A model generated the notes under the pieces. It worked only from the letters and a program-made list of their open reading frames with translations, ran no database searches and was not told the DNA's origin. This document shows positions 15,879 through 23,642 of a stretch of 64,000 nucleotides of DNA, in pieces. Every line of letters begins with the position of its first letter. The stretch's first letter is position 1. The DNA comes from a virus: positions 1 through 64,000 of IMG/VR virus record IMGVR_UViG_3300031576_000014; one strand, given 5' to 3'. The translations under genes and the position numbers were made by a program.

Positions 15879-16115
15879 CTACCGGCGAGCCAAGCGCCAA
15901 GCTTTCATCGCGCCAGCGCAAGCGCGCGCCTCTTCGATCTTTTCCAGGTCGGAATCTTCGACCAACAAGCCCACACGCGCCATCCGCTTGTCCGCCCACG
16001 CGCGCACGGGCGCCGGCGCGTCTTCGTCCCTGCCGAGCAGCACGAACATCGGCTCGTCCGGGTAGGCCTTAGCGTGGCAGTCGAACTTTTCCCGGATTGT
16101 TCTTCGCGTGCTCAT
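15879..16115 (-). CDS. Hypothetical protein (78 aa)
   Basis: ATG 16115 overlaps the preceding stop (ATGA). Basic N-terminus (MSTRRTIREKFDCHAKAYPDE) with two helices after a short strand (MFVLLGRDED). No family recognised. Confidence 0.65.
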   Translation of the reverse strand: MSTRRTIREKFDCHAKAYPDEPMFVLLGRDEDAPAPVRAWADKRMARVGLLVEDSDLEKIEEARACAGAMKAWRLARR

Positions 16116-16309
16116 CCGGTTGACACACAATTCGTATGGTTGGTTTGCGAACGAAGGCCGTGGACGTGGTTCCAACACCAACCACAAATCAAAAGCCCAC
16201 AGTTCGGACAGCGCCGACGACGCGCACGCTGCTTTGCCCCGTCTTTTCGAAGGATCAACGGCATGTGCTCGCCGCAGTCCTCGCATCGTTCGCGATCGAT
16301 TGTGTCCAC
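16112..16309 (-). CDS. Zinc-ribbon protein (65 aa)
   Basis: Three CxxC pairs, CEDC, CPNC and CGWC, plus His residues, in a strongly basic protein; likely two zinc sites or one ribbon with spare ligands. GTG start with AGGTGAGGA immediately upstream. The 46 bp before it (16310-16355) show no further gene. Confidence 0.7.
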   Translation of the reverse strand: MDTIDRERCEDCGEHMPLILRKDGAKQRARRRRCPNCGLLICGWCWNHVHGLRSQTNHTNCVSTG

Positions 16310-16355
16310 TCCTCACCTACCATTGGTTCTTCGTTCCCATGCTCCCTGGTTGCCG

Positions 16356-16526
16356 CTACGGAGGAATCTTCGCAAGCTCTTCCCGCGCACGAGCGATCAC
16401 CACGAGCCACCTCTCGGCGCCCGAGGGGTTGTCGGCCGAGTGCACGAGGAACTGCTGGAGCGCGTGCTCGACGCACCTGTGGAGCGCCGCCCGGACCGCA
16501 GCATTATCGTTGGACAGCGTTGTCAT
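16356..16526 (-). CDS. Small helical protein (56 aa)
   Basis: ATG 16526 overlaps the preceding stop (ATGA). Nearly all helical (MTTLSNDNAAVRAALHRCVEH onward). A longer open frame exists upstream but overlaps a better-supported gene. Function unknown. Confidence 0.6.
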   Translation of the reverse strand: MTTLSNDNAAVRAALHRCVEHALQQFLVHSADNPSGAERWLVVIARAREELAKIPP

Positions 16527-16915
16527 GCCGACTCCGGGACGATCGTGAAACGCTGCTCGCTCGACTCCGCCACGCGCTTCCACTGCTCGGGGAAGTGTTC
16601 GAGGGCTAGGTCTCTCATCTCCGCCACCGTGTGCACCCCGTGCGCGATGAACGCTGCGTTGCTTCCTGGGCGGGCGTCGACGGTGTTGTCCCAGCCGGCG
16701 AGGATCGTCAGGAGGTTGCCGTGCGCCGCGTGGACGACGACCAGGCGCCATGTGCCCGGAACCTTCTCGACCGGGGCGAAGGTGCCGTCGAGCAGGTGGC
16801 AGGGAAAGCCCATCCTCGAATCGTTCTCCGCCGATCTGCCCGAGCGGAACTTGTCGAAAAGGTAATGCCCCTTCACACCCTCGCGCTCGCAGCCGAAGTA
16901 CCAGACGTCCTTCAT
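16523..16915 (-). CDS. Hypothetical protein (130 aa)
   Basis: Begins MKDVWYFGCEREGVKGHYLFD, with a compact beta-rich first half, a long hydrophobic central strand set (TWRLVVVHAAHGNLLTIL), and a helical end. Start overlaps the RNA ligase stop by 4 nt. The opening motif recalls small phage proteins encoded next to ligases, but no function is known. Confidence 0.7.
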   Translation of the reverse strand: MKDVWYFGCEREGVKGHYLFDKFRSGRSAENDSRMGFPCHLLDGTFAPVEKVPGTWRLVVVHAAHGNLLTILAGWDNTVDARPGSNAAFIAHGVHTVAEMRDLALEHFPEQWKRVAESSEQRFTIVPESA

Positions 16916-17550
16916 CGGAAGTCCTTGCGCTTGATCTTCGCCATGCGCCCGTCTGGGTGATAGAAGACCAGCCCCTCCGCTGCGCAGCCCGGACTAATGC
17001 GGCTCATGAGTCCTTCTGCGACATGACCCGGGTTGATGCTGTTCATGTCGGACCCGGACCTCATCCATTTCCACAGACCAGCGAACGTGCGCGGAAAGGC
17101 CGCCTGGTACGTCGCGCGAGCGCGGAAGAGCGCTAGCGAGAACGGGAAGAGTGTGTTGACGTCCACCATGAGCGGGTTGCCTTGGATGTTCTTCCCGAAC
17201 GCCTCGCAAGGATGCTCCCCGTCCGGCATCTCACCGGGCAGCAAGCGCAGGGACGTCGACATGAACGCGAGCGCAGCCTCCCAAATGTATTTGTCGCCTG
17301 GATCGTTCTCGTCGGCGTCGACGTACCAAGGATCCTTGATGCCCTTATGCTTCTGTAACAGTGACGGGTTGCGACGCTTCTCGAGCCGCACCAGATAACC
17401 CGCGCGGACCGTGACGCGCACGTTCGTCCCGTCGACCTTCTCGACCGCGTCGCCCATGCCGTCCCGCACCCAGATGCACTCCGGCTTCCAAACGTCGACA
17501 ACGCCGTGAGTCTTCGCGTCTCTCTCGAAGATGGTCGATATCTTCTCCAT
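16912..17550 (-). CDS. RNA ligase (nucleotidyltransferase)
   Basis: 212 aa with the covalent nucleotidyltransferase motifs: I, EKVDGTNVRV with the AMP-accepting Lys38; Ia, RLEKRRNP; III-like, CEAFGKNIQGNP; IV, EGLVFYHPDG; and V, MAKIKRKDF. Overall pattern matches the DUF5565/Rnl-type phage RNA ligases that seal RNA nicks, for example to repair tRNAs cut by host defences. Length fits a stand-alone catalytic domain. No tRNA or polynucleotide kinase gene is visible in the window. Confidence 0.85.
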   Translation of the reverse strand: MEKISTIFERDAKTHGVVDVWKPECIWVRDGMGDAVEKVDGTNVRVTVRAGYLVRLEKRRNPSLLQKHKGIKDPWYVDADENDPGDKYIWEAALAFMSTSLRLLPGEMPDGEHPCEAFGKNIQGNPLMVDVNTLFPFSLALFRARATYQAAFPRTFAGLWKWMRSGSDMNSINPGHVAEGLMSRISPGCAAEGLVFYHPDGRMAKIKRKDFR

Positions 17551-17577
17551 GCGGCGCTACTTGCCGCCGCGGGACCC

Positions 17578-17817
17578 TCAGGTCCCCGTGAGGTCGACGT
17601 CGGTCGCCGTGCTCAGCTGAACGAACTCCGCGGGCTTCTCGAGCTTCATCTCGATCGCCACGTGCCCGCAGACGGTGCACCAGGTCCGGCGCTCGACCAC
17701 CACCCCGGCGTACGGGTACGCCTGCTCGCTCGAGACGAGGGTGCTGTCGCCCGCCATGTCCTTGTGGTCGCAGGCGCCCTCCCTCGAAACAGTCGTGCTC
17801 TCGCGGTCCTCGTCCAT
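17578..17817 (-). CDS. Hypothetical protein with CxxC (79 aa)
   Basis: An acidic N-terminal region (MDEDRESTTVSREGACDHKD) and a TWCTVCGHVA pair in the middle could form one zinc site with the earlier CDH. Lies between the decayed and intact palindromes and the RNA ligase. Function unknown. Confidence 0.65.
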   Translation of the reverse strand: MDEDRESTTVSREGACDHKDMAGDSTLVSSEQAYPYAGVVVERRTWCTVCGHVAIEMKLEKPAEFVQLSTATDVDLTGT

Positions 17818-17835
17818 CGTGGGGTCCCAGACGCA

Positions 17836-17853
17836 GTGTAAACCGCGGTCCGG
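17836..17853. repeat. Decayed palindrome copy
   Basis: GTGTAAACCGCGGTCCGG keeps the left half and centre of the palindrome but has lost the right arm. It lies 38 bp from the intact copy at 17874, suggesting an old duplicate. Confidence 0.6.
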
Positions 17854-17873
17854 ACAGGTGCCAGCCGCGCTGC

Positions 17874-17895
17874 CACGTAAACCGCGGTTTACGTG
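17874..17895. repeat. Palindrome copy 4
   Basis: Perfect 22-bp copy between the stop of the TerS candidate (17905) and the start of the next gene (17817). Confidence 0.95.
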
Positions 17896-17904
17896 GGAAC
17901 AGGC

Positions 17905-18546
17905 CTACTCCGCCGCGCTCGGGACGGGGAGCGCGTCGAACGCCTTGGCCTTCAGCTCGACCTCCCGCTGCTCGTCGGCGAGCCTCTTCAGGTGCTCGCC
18001 GTCGACGGACCCGATGACGGCGAGCATCGCCTGCGTGTACCGGACATCGATGTCGACCCTGATCGGCTCCCGGTTCCCCTCAAGGTCCGCCAGAAAGCGC
18101 TCCCAACGTAGAAGCTTTTGGTAGTCCGGGGGCGTGCGCCAGCCGACCACCTGGTTGTTCTCGACGATCGGATCGCCCTGGAGGCGGAGGATCATGCGCC
18201 GCACGCGCCTGATCTGCTCCGCCCGCGTGAACGGCCTTTGCTGCTCCGTCTCGTCCGCCCAGCGCCGCCGCACGCGTCCCGCGAGCTTGAGCGCGTACGC
18301 CTGGCCCAGCCCGTGCTGCTCGCGCATCGCGCGCAAGAGCTGGTGGTTGCCCGCGCCCTGGAGGAGCAGTCCCTCGACCGTCTGCTCGTACAGCTCGACC
18401 TCCGCGCGCGCGTAGATGACGCGGCCTCCCTGGCGCGTCTCCGCGATCCTCTCCGGCAAGACGCGCGCGACGAAGCGCCGCTCCGCCTCCGCCGCCAAGT
18501 CCCTCTGCCCGGGCCGGTTCCCCGGTGCCCTGCGCCTTCGGGCCAT
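17905..18546 (-). CDS. Terminase small subunit candidate
   Basis: 213 aa, basic and helical. A segment of alternating helices around residues 50-95 (YEQTVEGLLLQGAGNHQLLRAMREQHGLGQAYALKLAGRVRRRW) has HTH-like spacing as in small terminase subunits that bind the packaging site, followed by a helical oligomerisation-type region. Start ATG has GGGGGA directly upstream. It is not adjacent to terL but lies upstream in the same direction. Could also be another DNA-binding protein. Confidence 0.5.
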   Translation of the reverse strand: MARRRRAPGNRPGQRDLAAEAERRFVARVLPERIAETRQGGRVIYARAEVELYEQTVEGLLLQGAGNHQLLRAMREQHGLGQAYALKLAGRVRRRWADETEQQRPFTRAEQIRRVRRMILRLQGDPIVENNQVVGWRTPPDYQKLLRWERFLADLEGNREPIRVDIDVRYTQAMLAVIGSVDGEHLKRLADEQREVELKAKAFDALPVPSAAE

Positions 18547-18633
18547 CTTCCCCCAACCTAGCGCCTATCGAGGCGCTTTGCCAAAGTCTGGAGGGCGCTC
18601 GTCGCTCCGGACGTGGCCGAGCAGCTCTCGCCA

Positions 18634-18876
18634 TCACCATTCCTCTTGCCCGACACTGTCGGGATCTTCCCAGGTCTCGCCCGCGTCCGCCGGGTCGAAG
18701 TCCGCAGGCTGCGGCCCGAAGTACCGCCGCCTGTTCTCCTCTTCCCGCGCGAGCCGCTTCCCGCCGCACGTCTCGCAGCGCATGAAGCACTTGGTCCCGT
18801 AGCCGGGCCAGCGCGGCTCGACGCCGTGCGCTCCCCCGCAATCGATGCATCTCGGCTTCTCTTTCTCGTCGTTCAC
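18634..18876 (-). CDS. Zinc-finger protein (80 aa)
   Basis: GTG 18876 with GAGAGGAA upstream; the start overlaps the preceding stop (GTGA). CIDCGG and CETCGG pairs around a WPGYGTKCFMR loop form a rubredoxin-like or zinc-ribbon knuckle pair. The tail is acidic. The next 87 bp (18547-18633) hold no gene, only a 7-bp-stem hairpin without a T run. Confidence 0.7.
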   Translation of the reverse strand: MNDEKEKPRCIDCGGAHGVEPRWPGYGTKCFMRCETCGGKRLAREEENRRRYFGPQPADFDPADAGETWEDPDSVGQEEW

Positions 18877-19232
18877 GGCGGTGTTCCTCTCCCTCCGGCT
18901 TCCTGTTCGCGCCTTCGATCCTCGTCGCACTGGCCGCACTGGCCCCGGGCACAGCTTCGCCCGTGCGTGCAGTCGTGCGGGCGGGCCGTGCGCGTCTTCT
19001 TGTGCTGTACAACCTTCCGGCCGCACCAGTGACAGGTGACTTCCCGCTTTGCTCGGTCCGCGTCCTTCGCGTCCGCCTCCTGCTTCCCGTCCGCGAGCGC
19101 CTGCGCGAGCGCTCCCCACGCTGCGCAGTCCGCACGCTCGCCAGCCAACGCTTTGCCGACCGCCTGGAGCGACAGCTCCTCCGCCTGCTTCCTCGTGAGG
19201 AAGAACCCGACATAGACGTCCGACCGCTTCAT
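18873..19232 (-). CDS. Cys-rich protein (119 aa)
   Basis: ATG 19232 overlaps the previous stop (ATGA). A helical first half (FLTRKQAEELSLQAVGKAL) is followed by CHWCGRK and a C-terminal CTHGRSCARGQCGQC, so zinc binding is likely. Function unknown. Confidence 0.7.
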   Translation of the reverse strand: MKRSDVYVGFFLTRKQAEELSLQAVGKALAGERADCAAWGALAQALADGKQEADAKDADRAKREVTCHWCGRKVVQHKKTRTARPHDCTHGRSCARGQCGQCDEDRRREQEAGGRGTPP

Positions 19233-19588
19233 GACTTCACCTCGACGGTCCAGCGCTTCTTCGGATCGACGCGGCCAACGGCGCTGACGCCTTCGTCGCA
19301 TCCGAGCCACGCGTCGATCTCTGTTGCGTGCTCGCGGAGCAGCTTGAACGAGAGGCGACCTTCCGCGAGCACCTTGCTGCGCTCGGAGAAGCCCTCGACT
19401 ACGGCGAGGACCAACGTTGCGGGCGCGTAAGCTTGCGGCATGCCGAGCCCCGACCAGAAACGGCAACCTGGCCGGAACTGAAGCTCGCGCGTGCCGGCAC
19501 GGGCAAGAACGATCTGCTCCGAACCGTAGTCGACTCCACCCCACTCTCGCGGATGCTTCACGACCGGGGTGATGATCTCGAGCATCAT
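19229..19588 (-). CDS. Hypothetical protein (119 aa)
   Basis: Begins MMLEIITPVVKHPREWGG. Mostly beta, with a hydrophobic LVLAVVEGF strand and a helical LSFKLLREHATEID. Start and stop both overlap neighbours by 4 nt. No family recognised. Confidence 0.7.
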   Translation of the reverse strand: MMLEIITPVVKHPREWGGVDYGSEQIVLARAGTRELQFRPGCRFWSGLGMPQAYAPATLVLAVVEGFSERSKVLAEGRLSFKLLREHATEIDAWLGCDEGVSAVGRVDPKKRWTVEVKS

Positions 19589-19818
19589 GACTTCCTCCTG
19601 CGCTTGCGCGCCTTCATCTTCTCCGCCGCCTCCGCGCGCACGATGCGGTGGACGACCATCCCCATCACGGTGGCGAGCGGCAGCGAGTACCAGCGCCGCC
19701 TACGCTTGATGCGCGCGGAGAAGACCCCGCCGGCGCCGCGCTCAACCACGACCGTGCCGCCCTCCGGCGCGCCGATCGCGTAGAGCGGCACGTCAACCTT
19801 GAAGATCGCGCGGCTCAC
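19585..19818 (-). CDS. Hypothetical basic protein (77 aa)
   Basis: The N-terminal half is beta-rich (IFKVDVPLYAIGAPEGGTVVVE) and the C-terminus is a strongly basic helix (KMKARKRRRKS). Possible nucleic-acid contact through the tail; no family recognised. Confidence 0.7.
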   Translation of the reverse strand: MSRAIFKVDVPLYAIGAPEGGTVVVERGAGGVFSARIKRRRRWYSLPLATVMGMVVHRIVRAEAAEKMKARKRRRKS

Positions 19819-20033
19819 GCGACCTCCGTTTCTGCGTCGGAGATCGCGAGCAACAGAGAGCGCGCGTGCACGGGCGAAAGTTTGACGTTTGTCCCCGCTT
19901 CGATCGCCCTGAGCAGCACCATCGCTTCAGTTAGCTTGGCGCGCGCTTCGCGGTAACAAGGCTCGCACACTTCTTCGTCGCTGGTCGACGCATAGCTCCC
20001 GCACACACGGCACCGGTCAATCGCCTGACCCAT
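19815..20033 (-). CDS. Small zinc-binding helical protein (72 aa)
   Basis: CRVC and CEPC pairs about 15 residues apart, then a long amphipathic helix (EARAKLTEAMVLLRAIEAG) and a second helix. The layout, a short zinc knuckle plus a helical hairpin, is common among small phage regulators. Overlaps the upstream gene by 17 nt. Confidence 0.7.
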   Translation of the reverse strand: MGQAIDRCRVCGSYASTSDEEVCEPCYREARAKLTEAMVLLRAIEAGTNVKLSPVHARSLLLAISDAETEVA

Positions 20034-20232
20034 AGGTCACCTCCGGATCGAACGTCCACGCTTCGTCCAGCTTCTCCGCGTACTCCCGGACGACCTCCTG
20101 CGCGTGCGCTTCGCACATGGGTTGGATCCGCCGTCCGTCCGGCGACCGCAGCCATCCCTGGGCAGCGTGGTCGTCCGCCGCCCAGCGGCTGTCGACGTGA
20201 CCGTCGATGCAGTACGAGTAGAGGGCCATCAA
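20017..20232 (-). CDS. Hypothetical protein (71 aa)
   Basis: Begins MMALYSYCIDGHVDSRWAADD and ends acidic. One CxxH-like pair (CEAH) might bind metal with the early Cys. Start overlaps the previous stop by 4 nt. Confidence 0.65.
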   Translation of the reverse strand: MMALYSYCIDGHVDSRWAADDHAAQGWLRSPDGRRIQPMCEAHAQEVVREYAEKLDEAWTFDPEVTYGSGD

Positions 20233-20645
20233 TCCCTCCAGTCGGCGTTGCGCTTCGCGGCCTCTGCCGCGTCGAAATCCCAGTTCCGCCAGGCGAAGTT
20301 GTAGATGCTCATGCGGTACACCTTCTCGTTGCTCGTGCCCTCGTGCTCGACGATGGTGATCGTCTTCGCCGTGATCTTCCGCACGATGCCCGTGTAGATC
20401 AGGTTGTACGAGCCGACCTCGGCGCGGTCGCCGATCCGGAACGTCTTCGTCACAATGTACGGCTCGGGGTTCGGCACGTTCCTGCCGCCCGCGTCCTTCA
20501 CGTAGCGGCCGCCAGCCTGGACAACGTGCGTCAGGGCGATCGATCCGCCCTCGACGATCTCGGCGGTCGTGTCTTTCAAAAGCTCGCCAGAACGGACGAC
20601 GCCGTACATCTTGCGGTCGCGGTCGCGGATCTCGGTGATCATCAT
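20229..20645 (-). CDS. Hypothetical protein (138 aa), first gene after operator cassette I
   Basis: Beta-rich with repeated short strands (VVRSGELLKDTTAEIVEGG; YIVTKTFRIGDRAEVGSYN), an SH3-like or barrel pattern, and a Trp-rich end (NFAWRNWDFDAAEA). It is the first gene downstream of the three-operator region at 20718-20855, so it heads a run of small genes to about 16.1 kb. Function unknown. Confidence 0.75.
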   Translation of the reverse strand: MMITEIRDRDRKMYGVVRSGELLKDTTAEIVEGGSIALTHVVQAGGRYVKDAGGRNVPNPEPYIVTKTFRIGDRAEVGSYNLIYTGIVRKITAKTITIVEHEGTSNEKVYRMSIYNFAWRNWDFDAAEAAKRNADWRD

Positions 20646-20717
20646 CGGGGAGTCTCCTTCGAGGGCTTCGGGTGTCCGCAGGAGCAGGGCTCCTCCGGGC
20701 TGCTATCCCTTATGCTA

Positions 20718-20855
20718 GTGCTATGCCAAGCATGACATAGCACCTAACCCCGCGTTTCCACGTCGACCGTCCAGGATTGCTATGACAAGTATGTCATAGC
20801 AATCCGCCCCTGCCGCGCTTTCTCCCTTCTTTTGCTATGACATTCGTGTCAAAGC
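20718..20855 (-). promoter_or_regulatory. Three-operator cassette I
   Basis: Three inverted repeats: 20718-20743 (degenerate, 8-bp arms), 20774-20805 (perfect 14-bp arms around AGTA) and 20834-20855 (GCTATGACA / TGTCAAAGC around TTCG). The same order and spacing occur at 24.1 and 63.1 kb. Read leftward, the third site includes TTGACA, but no -10 consensus lies 17 nt later. The gap holds no gene. Confidence 0.8.
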
Positions 20856-20873
20856 TATGAACACTTTGCGGCC

Positions 20874-20895
20874 CACGTAAACCGCGGTTTACGTG
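20874..20895. repeat. Palindrome copy 5
   Basis: Perfect 22-bp copy 4 bp past the stop of the DUF932-like gene and 18 bp from operator cassette I, so the two site families are adjacent here only. Confidence 0.95.
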
Positions 20896-20899
20896 GTGG

Positions 20900-22072
20900 T
20901 CACGCGGCTTCCTTGTCGAGCTTGCCGTCGAGGATCTCCCCCGCTACGCGCTGAAGCTCGAGCCGGCGATCCTCGTCCTCCGCCTGGCCGGCGAGCCAGG
21001 AGATCGCGTTGCTCGCGCGCCAGAGGCTCTTCTCCGGCGGGAGGTTGACGACGTCCTCGGAATCGAACGCCTTGCGCGCGTTCTCGACCTCCGTCTTCGT
21101 CAGCCGGCGGGCGAGCTTCCCCGCAACGCCCTTCCACTCGATCTTCCTCTCGTGCGCCATCGCGATCGTCGAGAGCAGGCTCTGCACCTTCTCCGGCGAG
21201 AGCGAGTGCCGGACGACGTCTCGGAGCGCGGAAACGCTCGTCTCCGTGTCGAGCCGGTAGGTCTTGTTCGAGAAGTCGACGTCCTCGGCGAGCCTGCCCC
21301 CGAGGTGGACCTGCGAGAGCACGTCCTCCATCGTCGCGCCGTTCAGGCACGTCAGCCGCAAGATGTACGCGCGCACGGAGTGCTTCGCCTTGCCGAAGTC
21401 CGAGTTGCCCCACTCGAGCCCGAGGCAGAGGACCTCTCCCGGGACCGGCTCGTAGACCTTCGGCATGAGCGCCTTGACCGCGACGCGGAGGTCGGAGACG
21501 CGCGACTCGTCCGCGACGGCCCCAAGCTCGTGGCAGCTCTCCGCGAAGGCGTGCAGGAGCGGCCGGGAGTCGAGCCGGCGGAACTTGTCCGAGAGGAAGC
21601 CGCGGACCTCGCTCACGTTCTCGACCTCCGTCTTGGCCGGCCCGACCACGCGCATGCGCGTCGAGGGGACGCTCCGCACGAGGAACCGGGAACCGGCAAC
21701 GTCCCCGTAGAGGTAGTGCTCGCGCATCGTGTGCGACGCCAGCTCCTGCTCCCACTGCGTCCCCGCCGCGGCGAGATTCGAGACGAAGGCGTACGGGACG
21801 CCCGCCCGCTCCGCCATCTGCGCGAACGCGTGCCTGTGCAGCGCGTGCTCGACCGTCCCGGGCCCGTCGAACGAGACGGTCATCTCCCCGTGCGAAGACT
21901 TGAACTTGACCGCGCGCCCGCGGACGATCATGTCGTTCGGAAGCTGGGACTCGACCCTGTCGAGCGCCGCCCTCAGGGACGCGGGCCCCGCCGCGATCCG
22001 CTTCTCCAGGACGCGGGCCTTCGCAGCGCCCGCCTCCATGCTCGTGCTCTCCTGAAACGTCTGCGTTGTCAT
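20900..22072 (-). CDS. DUF932-like phage protein
   Basis: 390 aa. The central region, LLHAFAESCHELGAV then RVAVKALMPKVYEPVPG then CLGLEWGNSDFGKAKHSVRAYILRLTCLNG, follows the DUF932 plasmid/phage family pattern, a large protein of unknown function common in phages with many small accessory genes. ATG 22072 overlaps the HTH gene stop by 4 nt, which rules out longer forms. It ends just before palindrome copy 5. Confidence 0.75.
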   Translation of the reverse strand: MTTQTFQESTSMEAGAAKARVLEKRIAAGPASLRAALDRVESQLPNDMIVRGRAVKFKSSHGEMTVSFDGPGTVEHALHRHAFAQMAERAGVPYAFVSNLAAAGTQWEQELASHTMREHYLYGDVAGSRFLVRSVPSTRMRVVGPAKTEVENVSEVRGFLSDKFRRLDSRPLLHAFAESCHELGAVADESRVSDLRVAVKALMPKVYEPVPGEVLCLGLEWGNSDFGKAKHSVRAYILRLTCLNGATMEDVLSQVHLGGRLAEDVDFSNKTYRLDTETSVSALRDVVRHSLSPEKVQSLLSTIAMAHERKIEWKGVAGKLARRLTKTEVENARKAFDSEDVVNLPPEKSLWRASNAISWLAGQAEDEDRRLELQRVAGEILDGKLDKEAA

Positions 22073-22347
22073 CGTGTTTTCTCTTTCCGGCCCTTGGGGC
22101 CTTTCTTTTCTTCCGTCTTCGCCCGCCGCCCGCGCTTGCCGTCCCGGCCCAGCCCGTTCGCGACGCGCGGAACGTCCCGCAGCAGGTCGTCGTCGAGCCA
22201 GCGGAAGAGCGTGCGGTCGCTCACGCCGAGAGCGCGCGCCGCGTCCGGGATCCGTCCTCCCGCGCCCCGCATCGCGTCCGCGACCAGGCGCGCCCACATA
22301 GGCGGGTTCGCCACCTTCATCGCCCCGATCTTGGTCTGCGCTCCCAT
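22069..22347 (-). CDS. Fis-type helix-turn-helix protein
   Basis: 92 aa. GGRIPDAARALGVSDRTLFRWLDDDLL is a clear HTH of the Fis/phage-regulator type, followed by a Lys/Arg-rich tail (EEKKGPKGRKEK). ATG 22347 lies 2 nt after the previous stop; a TTG at 22353 would give a TTGA overlap. Likely a DNA-binding regulator; its site is unknown. Confidence 0.75.
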   Translation of the reverse strand: MGAQTKIGAMKVANPPMWARLVADAMRGAGGRIPDAARALGVSDRTLFRWLDDDLLRDVPRVANGLGRDGKRGRRAKTEEKKGPKGRKEKTR

Positions 22348-22349
22348 GG

Positions 22350-22430
22350 TCAAACCTTGCCGCCCGCGTCCCGGACCGCGCTCCGAACGATCCCGACCTC
22401 GCGCTCCGCATCATCGAAGTAGCTCGTCAT
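22350..22430 (-). CDS. Mini-protein (26 aa)
   Basis: ATG 22430 overlaps the metzincin-like gene's stop (ATGA) and its stop is followed at once by the HTH gene. MTSYFDDAEREVGIVRSAVR is a short amphipathic helix. Supported by coupling at both ends. Confidence 0.5.
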   Translation of the reverse strand: MTSYFDDAEREVGIVRSAVRDAGGKV

Positions 22431-23137
22431 GGCTCCACCTTCTTCTTTCTGTCGTAGTAACGGACCTTCTCCTTCCAACGCTTCACGCCCGCCGCCGAGA
22501 GCTTCAAACCGTGCTCGAAATGCGCGAGCATCTTCCGCGCCCGCTCCTCTCGCTTGCCCGCCTGCGTCGCCGCGCACGCCGCGATCCGCTCCCGCCGCTC
22601 TTCGGGCGCGAGCTTCGCCGGCTCGGGCCGGACGTGTAGGGGGATCTCGATCCCTTCCGCCCACCCCGGAAGCTCCGCGCCAACCCGTGGCCAGTCGAGC
22701 AGCATGCCGCTCATCTGCCGGTGCCGGAGCCCGCGCCAGTGCCCGACCTCGTGCCGGACCAGGAGGGCCACCTGCGCCGGGTCGAGCTTGCTGTCAACGT
22801 GCTCCGGGTGCGGGAGGCGGAGAAGCATCGCGCAGCCGTGCTTCCCCGTGCGGCGCCCGTCGCCGCCGTGGCCCGCCCCGTATCTTGCCCAGCCCGAGTA
22901 GGTCGGCTTCGTCCCGCGGACGGAGCCGCGGCCGACGGTCATCACGCCGGCCGAATCGACGGAGTGGAAAACCTCCTTCCCCTTCTGGGAATAGACGAGC
23001 CGGCGGTCATGCTTGCGCGAGTAGACGATCCGGACGACGGCGCCCGCCGGCGGCTGAAAGTCATCGTGCACGAGGCACGCGCCGAGCACCCGCGAGATCG
23101 CCTCTGTGCTCCAGACGGTTTGGTTGTCGAACTTCAC
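22427..23137 (-). CDS. Metzincin-like zinc metalloprotein
   Basis: 236 aa. Residues 129-139 read HEVGHWRGLRH, an exact HExxHxxGxxH zinc-binding consensus, and MSGM follows at 142-145 where metzincins carry their Met-turn. A Gly-rich stretch (GARYGAGHGGDG) precedes it. No signal peptide is seen, so it may act in the cytoplasm. GTG 23137 has GAGGAG upstream and overlaps the preceding stop. Could be an active protease or a structural zinc protein. Confidence 0.72.
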   Translation of the reverse strand: MKFDNQTVWSTEAISRVLGACLVHDDFQPPAGAVVRIVYSRKHDRRLVYSQKGKEVFHSVDSAGVMTVGRGSVRGTKPTYSGWARYGAGHGGDGRRTGKHGCAMLLRLPHPEHVDSKLDPAQVALLVRHEVGHWRGLRHRQMSGMLLDWPRVGAELPGWAEGIEIPLHVRPEPAKLAPEERRERIAACAATQAGKREERARKMLAHFEHGLKLSAAGVKRWKEKVRYYDRKKKVEP

Positions 23138-23349
23138 GACGACGTCTCCTCTCGATGTTGGCACTCGCCGAACGCCGCGTTGACGAACGCGCCCGTCGGC
23201 TTCTTCCCGAACCAGTCCCTCCAGTCGAAGTCGCCGAGCACGTTCTGGTCGACAAAGATCCAGACGTCCGACATGTGAAGGGAACGCGCCCACTCGACGC
23301 CTTGCTTGCGCTCGCGCATGCGCTCCCTGACAGTTAGTTCCCGCTTCAC
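23134..23349 (-). CDS. Hypothetical protein (71 aa)
   Basis: GTG 23349 overlaps the upstream stop (GTGA) and has GGAGGA five nt before it, which decides this start over the ATG at 23361. A basic helical start (MKRELTVRERMRERKQG) is followed by a Trp-rich acidic section (DFDWRDWFGKK). Function unknown. Confidence 0.65.
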   Translation of the reverse strand: MKRELTVRERMRERKQGVEWARSLHMSDVWIFVDQNVLGDFDWRDWFGKKPTGAFVNAAFGECQHREETSS

Positions 23350-23642
23350 GATCTCCTCCATTCGCCGACGTGGACGCCGGCCTTCCTGAGCTTTCTCGCG
23401 CACGCGGAACCGACCGGGAAACAGCCCATGTCTCCCGCGTCGTGCTCGCCCTCGTGCTCGTGCTCCTCCTTCGTGGCCGCGTAACGGGCACCGCCGCCAA
23501 GGACCCGGACCGTGTACTCCCACGGATCCGTGACCGGCTTCCCGCAGCGCGCGCACGGCGTCTCCCGATCCCTGCACCGGCCTTCGTTCTCCCGGTACCG
23601 GGATCCGGAGAACGGTGTCTCCGCGTTCGCTGCGCGCGTCAT
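23346..23642 (-). CDS. Zinc-binding protein (98 aa)
   Basis: ATG 23642 overlaps the upstream stop. CARCGKP and a later CFPVGSACARKL supply ligands, as in short treble-clef modules; a His/Glu run (EEHEHEGEH) sits between them. Function unknown. Confidence 0.7.
   Translation of the reverse strand: MTRAANAETPFSGSRYRENEGRCRDRETPCARCGKPVTDPWEYTVRVLGGGARYAATKEEHEHEGEHDAGDMGCFPVGSACARKLRKAGVHVGEWRRS

Noticed and set aside
18547-18633. Terminator between TerS candidate and zinc-finger gene
   Set aside because: There is a 7-bp-stem hairpin but no T run on either side; gene direction continues through.
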